In this document: positions 1 to 5,064 of the stretch, one piece after another | Layout of the letters: each line of letters starts with the position of its first letter | Position numbering within the stretch: position 1 is the first letter of the stretch | NCBI GenBank assembly: GCA_023411645.1 | Contig: JAEYON010000099.1 | Span: 1 to 5,064, forward strand | Reading direction: 5' to 3' | DNA from: Bacillota bacterium | GTDB taxonomy: Bacteria > Bacillota > Clostridia > Acetivibrionales > DTU013 | Length of the DNA: 5,064 nucleotides | Translations under genes and position numbers: made by a program | The notes under the pieces: model-generated | Told to the model about the DNA's origin: nothing | The model's database searches: none | The model's input: only the letters and a program-made list of their open reading frames with translations

Positions 1-1
1 C

Positions 2-319
2 CGTGATGATGTCCTGGAAACCCTGCTGCTAAGCATGTTTTACGAAGGCCGGATCCACTCTTTCTCTCCGGTTACTTATTTGGACAGGAAAGAGCTCACT
101 GTCATCCGGCCGCTTATATATGTTGAAGAGAAGCAAATAAAAGCATTTATCAGGAACCGGAACCTGCAGGTTGTGCATAATCCCTGTATGGCTAACGGTC
201 ACACAAAGCGCCAGTATATCAAGGAGTTGCTTCGTGATCTTTCAGTTGATAACAGGGAAATCAAAAATATTATATTCGGTGCCATCAAACGGTCCGGGCT
301 GGATGGCTGGCACGAATAA
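2..319 (+). CDS. TtcA/TilS-like PP-loop tRNA-thiolation ATPase, C-terminal part (5' truncated by window edge)
   Basis: The reading frame is open from base 2 and ends at TAA 317-319, giving 105 visible codons; the first in-window ATG (35) is internal, not the start. The fragment opens with RDDVLETLLL, which matches the end of the conserved (H)HxDDxxET motif of the TtcA/TilS ATPases, followed by FYEGR and VIRPLIYV, both typical of the TtcA branch. A later NPC...GHTKRQYIKELL segment follows the family pattern; its single cysteine sits where TtcA proteins have the third iron-sulfur ligand. The SGGKDS nucleotide-binding loop and the CxxC pair expected in the family would lie upstream and cannot be checked. 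Family members adenylate a tRNA base and replace its oxygen with sulfur in the cytoplasm; 2-thiocytidine formation is the likely but unproven reaction here. The gene ends 11 bases before the next start, so the two are probably co-transcribed. Confidence 0.85.
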   Translation, partial: RDDVLETLLLSMFYEGRIHSFSPVTYLDRKELTVIRPLIYVEEKQIKAFIRNRNLQVVHNPCMANGHTKRQYIKELLRDLSVDNREIKNIIFGAIKRSGLDGWHE

Positions 320-320
320 C

Positions 321-325
321 GGAGG
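321..325 (+). promoter_or_regulatory. Ribosome binding site of the secreted glycosidase gene
   Basis: GGAGG lies 5 bases before the ATG at 331 and directly after the upstream stop codon. It fixes the start of the long gene and supports translation from a message shared with the upstream gene, since no room remains for a separate promoter between them. A promoter inside the upstream gene cannot be excluded. Confidence 0.8.
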
Positions 326-330
326 TTAGG

Positions 331-3255
331 ATGATTAAGAACAAAGGAAAAAACAAGTATTTGGCCACCCTCATGATAACCGTACTTATACTGATATCGG
401 GCACATCAGCAAACACATACGCAGCTGACGCTAATGTCATTCATGAGAAAATTGACAAGCAAATAATTACACAAGGTGTTACCCTTGAAAATATTGTCAG
501 GTTTACCACAGACGGATGGTATAACTTTTATGTAACGACTATAGACATGTCCAATGAGTACATCAGTGTCGACACACTAACAAATACTGAATCTATCGGA
601 AAAACTGCATCAACTAAAAAGTTGGCTGAGCAAAGAAATGCTGTGGCAGCAGTAAACACCAGCTTTTTCACCTCAAGTGGAAGTGGAAACGGGTTTCCCG
701 TTGGTGCCATTGTGCAATCCTCAGATATCCTTTGCTCATACAGGGGCTTTAATCGTTACGGCGATGTAATGGCCTCCTTTTCGCTCACCGACCTCAACGA
801 AGTCCTGGTGGGATATTGGAAGGTTGATATGAGCCTGTCTACGAAAGCCGGAGCAAAGGTTGATGTCGAGCAGTATAACGTAGGTAACAAAAATTACTAC
901 GATAAGATCAATGTATTTGACCAAAAATGGGGCAAAACAGCAGTCGGTGCGTCAGAAGCTATGCCTGATATTTTCCAGATGGTTGTGGAAAAGGGTGTCG
1001 TAACGCAATTCCTGGAAGCACAGCCGGCAGCGCCAATCCCTGCAGAAGGCTTTGTCGTAGTGACCCGCGCAGATGGTGCGAAGCTGCTCCGGCAGAACTT
1101 TACCTTGGGCGATGAAGTCTCCTTGAATATAAGCACTACACCGGATTGGACCAAGCTGAAAATGTCCATTTCCGGCAGCTCAATGCTGGTAAAGGACGGT
1201 GTCGTTCCGGATACCTTTTCCTTTACGGCCTCTGATGTCGTGATTAAGAGCCCGAAAACAGCAGTTGGCAGCTCCAAAGATGGCAAAACCCTTTACTTTG
1301 TCACTGTTGACGGAAGGCAAAATTCAAGCATCGGACTGACACAAAAGGATATGGCACTGTTCATGAAGAGCATTGGCGCCTACAATGCCATCAACATGGA
1401 CGGCGGCGGTTCCACGACCATGGTTGCAAGGCCTCTGGGCGAAAAGAATGTCAAAGTTATGAACAAACCTTCCGACGGAACTACCAGGAATGTAGCGGTA
1501 GGCATCGGCGTATTTACATCCGCGCCGAAAGCTCCTCTTGCTGGTATAATTGTTGAGACCACAGACCGATACATTTTTACAAATGCCACCAGGGCCTTTA
1601 CTGTAAAAGGTTATGATAAGTATAACAACCCAATCGAGGTAGATCCCGCAACCATAAAATGGAGTGTCTCCGGAGTCAAGGGCACCTTTAACGGTAATGT
1701 TTTCAAGCCAAGCACCTTTGGAGAGGGAAAGATCAAGGCAACAGTGGGTAAAGTGGAAGGCTCTTTAAACATCAGCGTTTTGTCCAAGCCTTCAATAATT
1801 GAGCTTGATAGCAACAGCATAGAACTGTCAATCGGAAAGACAAAGACTTTTAAGGTTAAAGGGGTCAACCCACGAGGATACACGGCAACCATAGAACCTG
1901 CTGATCTGACATGGAAGGCCAGCGGCAAGTTTGGAACTGTTAAAGACGGAGTCTTTACTGCAACTGCACGGGGGGTGGGCTATATAGGTGCTTCCTTTGG
2001 GGACGCACATGCTTATTGCTCGGTAGCTGTTGCTGCTCCAGTTGTTACAGTCGTTGATAAGTTTGAGAAAACAAACGGTACCTTCCAATCCTATCCCGAA
2101 ACAGTTACAGGAAGCTACGCCATCTCAAAAAAGCAGAAGGTTTCGGGTAATTCATCCGGTGAACTTTATTATGACTTTACCGCAAATACGGGTGCTACAC
2201 GCGCAGCCTACCTTGTGCTAAAGGATGGAGGATATGTTCTGAACGAAGGCACTACCAGATTAGGATTGCAAGTATATAATGACCATGAAAATTCGGGATG
2301 GCTCCGCGCTGAAATATTGGACGCAAACGGTAAGAAACAGGTGGTGGATTTAAGTAAAACAATGGACTGGACCGGGTGGAAATACGTGGAGACCTCTGTT
2401 GAGAGCATCAAGATGCCGGCTAAGCTGGTCCGCATTTATACAGTTCTGGTCAACCCGGAAGCTGGCGAGCATCTGGCGGATGCAGGTTATCTATACTTTG
2501 ACGACCTGACCCTGACAGGCAACGGCTTCCCTTCTTTGGACGAACTGAAGGTTCCCGAAAATACAAAATTCGCAGATGAGACTAATGTAGAAGTCAGAAT
2601 CAGCAAAGTAACAGACGAAGCCTTCCGCTTCGGTGTGATGGGTCAGTCCCGTGCTCCGGAAAGTGACGTAGAAAAGAAACTGGTGAATATATTTGGGGAT
2701 AAGGTATCAAAATACCTGGAGCTCGGTGCTATTGTCGGCAACGGTTCACATGAATCGGTGACAAGTCTGATAACGAAGACTCCAATCGTTGCAACCCACA
2801 CTGTCGACTTGAAAAGTACTGAGAAGGCAGATAATAAATACTCTGTCACAGACCTTAAGAATAGCAGATTTATTAGGCTCAATACCTCAAAAAAGGGACT
2901 CAGGCTCAGTGAACCGACACAATGGAATCAGTTTATTAATGATTTAAACTCATTTACGGGGAAGAATGTTTTCATCTTCATGGAAAACTCGCCTGAAACC
3001 TTTACAGACAAGCTTGAGCTGGCGTTATTCAAGGATACTATTTCAGACTATCGGCTGGATACACTTCGCAATGTCTCGGTATTCTATAATGGTAAGAAAA
3101 ATGAATGCACTATTGAAAAAGGCGTCAGATATTTTGAAACCGCCGGTTATGAAGTTGAAGGCCTGGAACCAGGCAAGGACAAGGCTGCCCAATATCTGCT
3201 GGTAACTGTAAAGGGGAATGCGGTAACCTATGTATATAAGCCAATAAACTCTTGA
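331..3255 (+). CDS. Secreted multidomain phosphodiester glycosidase (NAGPA-type) with degenerate metallophosphoesterase-like C-terminus
   Basis: The 974-residue protein starts with a Sec signal peptide: a Lys-rich N-terminus, a hydrophobic core at about 11-23, and likely cleavage near TYA-AD at 31-32. Residues about 99-396 form a phosphodiester glycosidase domain (NAGPA, PF09992 type): NTSFF 109-113, GFPVGAIVQ 121-129, SPKTAVG 307-313, VDGRQ 326-330, MDGGGSTTM 356-364 and TTRNVAVGIGVF 384-395. The family cleaves sugar-1-phosphodiester bonds; a cell-wall or exopolysaccharide substrate is inference. Two Ig-like beta domains follow (about 400-484 and 485-569), then a jelly-roll, carbohydrate-binding-like module (about 572-730, ending YLYFDDLTL). 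Residues about 764-940 have the layout of a calcineurin-type phosphoesterase, but its metal-binding motifs are replaced (GQSR, LGAIV, THTVDL, FMEN, YNGK), so this part is probably inactive. There is no LPXTG motif, SLH domain or C-terminal membrane anchor, which suggests release or non-covalent wall attachment. The start is set by GGAGG at 321-325. Confidence 0.88.
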   Translation: MIKNKGKNKYLATLMITVLILISGTSANTYAADANVIHEKIDKQIITQGVTLENIVRFTTDGWYNFYVTTIDMSNEYISVDTLTNTESIGKTASTKKLAEQRNAVAAVNTSFFTSSGSGNGFPVGAIVQSSDILCSYRGFNRYGDVMASFSLTDLNEVLVGYWKVDMSLSTKAGAKVDVEQYNVGNKNYYDKINVFDQKWGKTAVGASEAMPDIFQMVVEKGVVTQFLEAQPAAPIPAEGFVVVTRADGAKLLRQNFTLGDEVSLNISTTPDWTKLKMSISGSSMLVKDGVVPDTFSFTASDVVIKSPKTAVGSSKDGKTLYFVTVDGRQNSSIGLTQKDMALFMKSIGAYNAINMDGGGSTTMVARPLGEKNVKVMNKPSDGTTRNVAVGIGVFTSAPKAPLAGIIVETTDRYIFTNATRAFTVKGYDKYNNPIEVDPATIKWSVSGVKGTFNGNVFKPSTFGEGKIKATVGKVEGSLNISVLSKPSIIELDSNSIELSIGKTKTFKVKGVNPRGYTATIEPADLTWKASGKFGTVKDGVFTATARGVGYIGASFGDAHAYCSVAVAAPVVTVVDKFEKTNGTFQSYPETVTGSYAISKKQKVSGNSSGELYYDFTANTGATRAAYLVLKDGGYVLNEGTTRLGLQVYNDHENSGWLRAEILDANGKKQVVDLSKTMDWTGWKYVETSVESIKMPAKLVRIYTVLVNPEAGEHLADAGYLYFDDLTLTGNGFPSLDELKVPENTKFADETNVEVRISKVTDEAFRFGVMGQSRAPESDVEKKLVNIFGDKVSKYLELGAIVGNGSHESVTSLITKTPIVATHTVDLKSTEKADNKYSVTDLKNSRFIRLNTSKKGLRLSEPTQWNQFINDLNSFTGKNVFIFMENSPETFTDKLELALFKDTISDYRLDTLRNVSVFYNGKKNECTIEKGVRYFETAGYEVEGLEPGKDKAAQYLLVTVKGNAVTYVYKPINS

Positions 3256-3280
3256 AAACCGCTGCAAAAAACGGGATAAT
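3252..3280 (+). promoter_or_regulatory. Predicted sigma-A promoter of the DUF362 gene
   Basis: TTGAAA (3252-3257) and GATAAT (3275-3280) each match the sigma-A consensus at five of six bases and are separated by exactly 17 bases. Transcription would begin near A3287, leaving a leader of about 84 bases before the ATG at 3371. The -35 box overlaps the TGA stop (3253-3255) of the upstream gene. This is a sequence match only, but both boxes and the spacing are good. Confidence 0.6.
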
Positions 3281-3296
3281 GGAGCTATGCTCAAGA

Positions 3297-3330
3297 ATTG
3301 AGGGCGAAAGGACTACTTTTCGCCCTCAAT
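3297..3330 (+). terminator. Perfect 13-bp hairpin between the glycosidase and DUF362 genes (terminator or leader hairpin)
   Basis: Bases 3297-3309 (attgagggcgaaa) pair perfectly with 3318-3330 across an 8-base loop. It could terminate transcription from the glycosidase gene, but no U-tract follows directly; the nearest T run is at 3345-3349. If the promoter at 3252-3280 is used, the hairpin lies about 10 bases from the 5' end of the DUF362 message and could stabilise it or attenuate transcription. A small alternative stem, CTCAA 3290-3294 with TTGAG 3298-3302, competes for the same left arm but is much weaker. The structure is clear; its role is not. Confidence 0.5.
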
Positions 3331-3357
3331 CAATAACAGCACGATTTTTAAAAGAAA

Positions 3358-3362
3358 AGAGG
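3358..3362 (+). promoter_or_regulatory. Ribosome binding site of the DUF362 gene
   Basis: AGAGG lies 8 bases before the ATG at 3371, in an A-rich unstructured stretch downstream of the leader hairpin. It supports the chosen start codon. Confidence 0.7.
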
Positions 3363-3370
3363 AAAACTAC

Positions 3371-4453
3371 ATGTCGGCAAAAATATTGTTTTCATCTGTT
3401 GAATACGAAAAATATGATTCTGAACTGACATTGCCCGCCAAGTTCGGACGCCTGATTGATCAGATGGATCTGGACAAGGTTGTCAATGGTAAATGGACAG
3501 CTATCAAAATGCATCTCGGTAGGTATATCGGCTACTCGACTATCCCTCCGCTTTTTGTAAAAATATTGGTGGATAAGCTAAAGAGTTACGGCGCAAAAGT
3601 ATATATAACGGATCAGATCGTCTCCGATGCAATTCCCAGAGGATACAGCGAAGAATACCTTGGCTGTCCGATCGTTGGAGCCTGTGGAGTAACCGGCAGA
3701 TATTTCTATGAAAAATCCGTTGACTTTAAAACTTTTAAGAATGTAGATGTGGCTGGTAACATCCACGACGCGGATGTCATGATAGACCTGTCTCATGTGA
3801 AGGGCCATGGTGTATGCGGCTATGGCGGCGCATGCAAGAATATCGCTATGGGCTGTGTCACCGACAGGACAAGACAACAGATACACGGTCTTGAAGGAGG
3901 CATTGAGTGGGATGAGGACATCTGCACGCATTGCGAGCTCTGCGTAAGCAGCTGCAACCATTACGCCAACAGCTTCAATAAAGAGGGAAAATATCGGGTG
4001 AATTACCACCATTGTACGCTTTGCCAGCATTGTGTAAAGGTGTGTCCAGTATCAGCCATGAAGATGCAGGCCAACAAGTACGAAGATTTTCAGACGGGAA
4101 TGGCCCTTTGTACCAAAGAGGTGCTCAACTGCTTCAAGCCCGGCCATGTCTTTTACATTAACTTCTTGATCAATATTACAGCTTTGTGCGACTGCTGGGG
4201 TCTGACCACTCCCTCGCTTGTCCCCGACATCGGCGTAATGGCTTCCACAGATATTGTTGCAATTGAGAGGGCCTGCCTGGATGCCATCAGAATTGAGAAC
4301 CTGATTCCCGCAGGCGTACCGAAAAGCCATCAGATGGGAGAATACGGTCATCTGTTCGAAAGGCTTCATGGCAAGAGTCCATATATCCAGTTAGATGAAC
4401 TGGAGAAGCTCGGCCTGGGATCAAAGGAGTATGTGATTCAGAATGTCGACTAA
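3371..4453 (+). CDS. DUF362-family protein with two 4Fe-4S ferredoxin motifs
   Basis: This 360-residue, probably cytoplasmic protein shows no signal peptide or membrane segment. The DUF362 part has a start region with AIKMHLG (44-50), the glycine-rich GHGVCGYGGACKNIAMGC (145-162) and a later ITALCDCWG (269-277) followed by PDIGVMASTDIVAIERACLD (285-304), all recognisable as DUF362 signatures. Inserted between them is a ferredoxin-like segment with two CxxCxxCxxxC motifs: C185-C188-C191-C195 and C215-C218-C221-C225. Only the second is followed by the usual proline. Further cysteines (149, 155, 162, 273, 275) lie in the family-conserved parts and could bind metal as well. The biochemical role of DUF362 proteins of this type is not established, so electron transfer or a redox-linked enzyme is as far as the sequence goes. 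The gene has its own likely promoter at 3252-3280 and a good ribosome site, and it converges with the next gene. The length fits DUF362 plus a two-cluster ferredoxin. Confidence 0.88.
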   Translation: MSAKILFSSVEYEKYDSELTLPAKFGRLIDQMDLDKVVNGKWTAIKMHLGRYIGYSTIPPLFVKILVDKLKSYGAKVYITDQIVSDAIPRGYSEEYLGCPIVGACGVTGRYFYEKSVDFKTFKNVDVAGNIHDADVMIDLSHVKGHGVCGYGGACKNIAMGCVTDRTRQQIHGLEGGIEWDEDICTHCELCVSSCNHYANSFNKEGKYRVNYHHCTLCQHCVKVCPVSAMKMQANKYEDFQTGMALCTKEVLNCFKPGHVFYINFLINITALCDCWGLTTPSLVPDIGVMASTDIVAIERACLDAIRIENLIPAGVPKSHQMGEYGHLFERLHGKSPYIQLDELEKLGLGSKEYVIQNVD

Positions 4454-4468
4454 GTCTCAAATCAAAAC

Positions 4469-4489
4469 TGTTACAGGAATCATGTGACA
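4469..4489 (+). other. Short hairpin after the DUF362 stop codon
   Basis: TGTTACA (4469-4475) can pair with TGTGACA (4483-4489) through six Watson-Crick pairs and one G-U pair around a 7-base loop. No T run follows, so it is not an intrinsic terminator by itself. It sits 15 bases after the stop and just ahead of the larger hairpin at 4497. It may be chance, a 3'-end protecting structure, or a small palindromic site. Confidence 0.3.
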
Positions 4490-4496
4490 AACAAGC

Positions 4497-4542
4497 ATCA
4501 GGGCTCATTCACCCGTTTTCTGGGCGAAGAGCCCTTGATTTT
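4497..4542 (+). terminator. Probable terminator of the DUF362 gene, overlapping the 3' end of the convergent gene
   Basis: ATCAGGGCTC (4497-4506) pairs with GAGCCCTTGAT (4529-4539), giving ten pairs with one bulged T at 4536, and TTTT (4539-4542) follows. The 22-base loop can form an inner CCC/GGG stem (4512-4514 with 4522-4524). On the plus strand this fits an intrinsic terminator with a short U-tract. On the minus strand the stem is followed by TGCTTGTTTGTC, a moderately T-rich run, so it may work in both directions. The stem lies partly in the last codons of the minus-strand gene. Confidence 0.5.
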
Positions 4543-5064
4543 CAGCAAATATCTCCTTCAGTTTTTCTATATCGGACGGTTTTAGACAATTTTCAGCCAG
4601 CCTTTTTGCCTCTTCATATTCACCGGGCGCAAGGCCGTCGTCTGACATCTCAATGAGACGATCCATTCCTTCCCGGCCGATCTTGGGCAATATTGATAAC
4701 ACGAAAAGCTTATCCGCGAGGCTCAAATTTTGTAGTATCGTAAACGGATCGGAAGATATAACATAGTAAGAAGTTGTGGATTCGGCATCCGTCGGCACAG
4801 AAACAGGTTCCTTTTTCGTCGCCTCCATTTTCTGCTCATCCCATTCATGCGACCCTGGTTCATCCTGCTCATCCCATTCCTGCGTCCCTGGTTCATTCTG
4901 CTCATCCCATTCCTGCGTCCCTGGTTCATCCTGCTCTTCCCATATCGGCGTCATTTCCCGTTTCAACTCCCCTTCCGCATTCAACGAATCTCCCCGTTCC
5001 GAAAATTTGTCTCTTTCTGACGGATTCGCTACATACGAAGGCATATCACCGAAGACATTAATAC
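4505..5064 (-). CDS. Acidic hypothetical protein with 11-residue Trp/Glu tandem repeats; N-terminus probably beyond the window
   Basis: I do not recognise this protein. The frame ends at TGA 4507-4505. The first in-window ATG is at 5044-5042 (179 residues), but no convincing Shine-Dalgarno site precedes it and the frame stays open to the edge (reading INVFGD before that Met), so the true start may lie outside. Numbering from that Met, residues 1-34 are polar and 35-72 hold four tryptophans spaced exactly 11 apart (35, 46, 57, 68) in a repeat of the form WDEQ(D/N)EPG(T/S)(Q/H)E. A Lys/Thr/Ser-rich linker follows (73-95), then a C-terminal region of about 80 residues that looks helical and contains LADKLFVLSILPKIG (109-123) and EYEEAKRLAENCLKPSDIEK (142-161). 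No membrane segment or signal peptide is visible in the part present. The layout suggests a disordered acidic repeat arm attached to a small helical domain, perhaps for protein binding; that is inference. The gene converges on the DUF362 gene, with 51 bases between the stops. Confidence 0.7.
   Translation of the reverse strand, partial: INVFGDMPSYVANPSERDKFSERGDSLNAEGELKREMTPIWEEQDEPGTQEWDEQNEPGTQEWDEQDEPGSHEWDEQKMEATKKEPVSVPTDAESTTSYYVISSDPFTILQNLSLADKLFVLSILPKIGREGMDRLIEMSDDGLAPGEYEEAKRLAENCLKPSDIEKLKEIFAENQGLFAQKTGE
4832..4943 (-). repeat. 33-bp in-frame tandem repeat, three full units plus a 13-bp partial
   Basis: The units are 4832-4864, 4865-4897 and 4898-4930, followed by a partial unit at 4931-4943 (12 of 13 bases match). 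Units two and three differ at one base; units one and three differ at two. The period of 33 keeps the frame, so each unit encodes 11 residues of the minus-strand protein. The near identity indicates recent duplication or ongoing copy-number change by slippage or recombination. There are no spacers, so this is not a CRISPR array. Confidence 0.93.

Noticed and set aside
897..1286. Minus-strand open frame of 129 codons inside the glycosidase gene, and similar ones on both strands across 528-3294
   Set aside because: They lie opposite or out of frame with a strongly supported long gene, have no recognisable domains, and lack ribosome sites.
3256..3370. Possible riboswitch or small RNA gene in the intergenic region
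   Set aside because: After the promoter only about 84 bases remain, with one simple hairpin. I recognise no conserved riboswitch core, so only the hairpin is reported.
3578..4030. Minus-strand open frame of 150 codons inside the DUF362 gene
   Set aside because: The plus-strand frame carries clear DUF362 and ferredoxin motifs; the antisense frame shows no domain or start signal and is a shadow.
4723..4929. Minus-strand open frame of 68 codons reading a basic periodic peptide (MNQGRRNGMSR-type units)
   Set aside because: It is the shifted reading of the 33-bp repeat. Because the period is divisible by three, all frames stay open and look repetitive. It has no ribosome site, and the acidic frame is longer and continues into a plausible helical domain.
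4832..4943. Possible CRISPR array
   Set aside because: The 33-bp units abut directly with no spacers and lie in frame within a coding sequence.
4774..5061. Plus-strand open frame of 95 codons opposite the repeat gene, rich in His, Pro and Ala
   Set aside because: This is the antisense reading of the same repeat, with low-complexity composition and no Shine-Dalgarno site before its start.

Overview
The window looks like chromosomal DNA from a Firmicute, most likely a member of the Clostridia. The reasons are the A/G-rich Shine-Dalgarno sites, the mid-range base composition (judged by eye), a sigma-A-type promoter with 17-bp spacing, a long Sec-exported multidomain glycosidase, and a DUF362/ferredoxin protein of a type common in anaerobes. 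The genus cannot be fixed from this sequence.

Layout: (1) 2-319 (+) is the C-terminal part of a TtcA/TilS-like PP-loop ATPase, probably a tRNA thiolation enzyme, cut by the left edge. (2) 331-3255 (+) begins 11 bases later, so it is probably co-transcribed. It encodes a 974-residue secreted protein with a signal peptide, a phosphodiester glycosidase (NAGPA-type) domain, two Ig-like domains, a jelly-roll-like module, and a C-terminal domain that resembles a calcineurin-type metallophosphoesterase whose metal-binding motifs all appear to be lost. (3) 3256-3370 is a short intergenic region with a good promoter whose -35 box overlaps the upstream stop codon, followed by a 13-bp perfect hairpin in the leader of the next gene. 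(4) 3371-4453 (+) is a DUF362-family protein with two 4Fe-4S motifs. (5) 4454-4504 separates two convergent genes; a terminator-like hairpin here runs into the coding end of the opposite gene. (6) 4505 to the right edge (-) is an unrecognised acidic protein with an 11-residue tryptophan-containing tandem repeat encoded by near-identical 33-bp DNA units.

The genes do not form an obvious single pathway. The first two may share a transcript, the DUF362 gene seems to have its own promoter, and the last gene belongs to an opposing transcription unit. I see no mobile element, CRISPR array, tRNA or rRNA, and no clear new multi-gene system. The most unusual points are the apparent pseudo-phosphoesterase domain of the secreted glycosidase and the fast-evolving repeat of the last gene.
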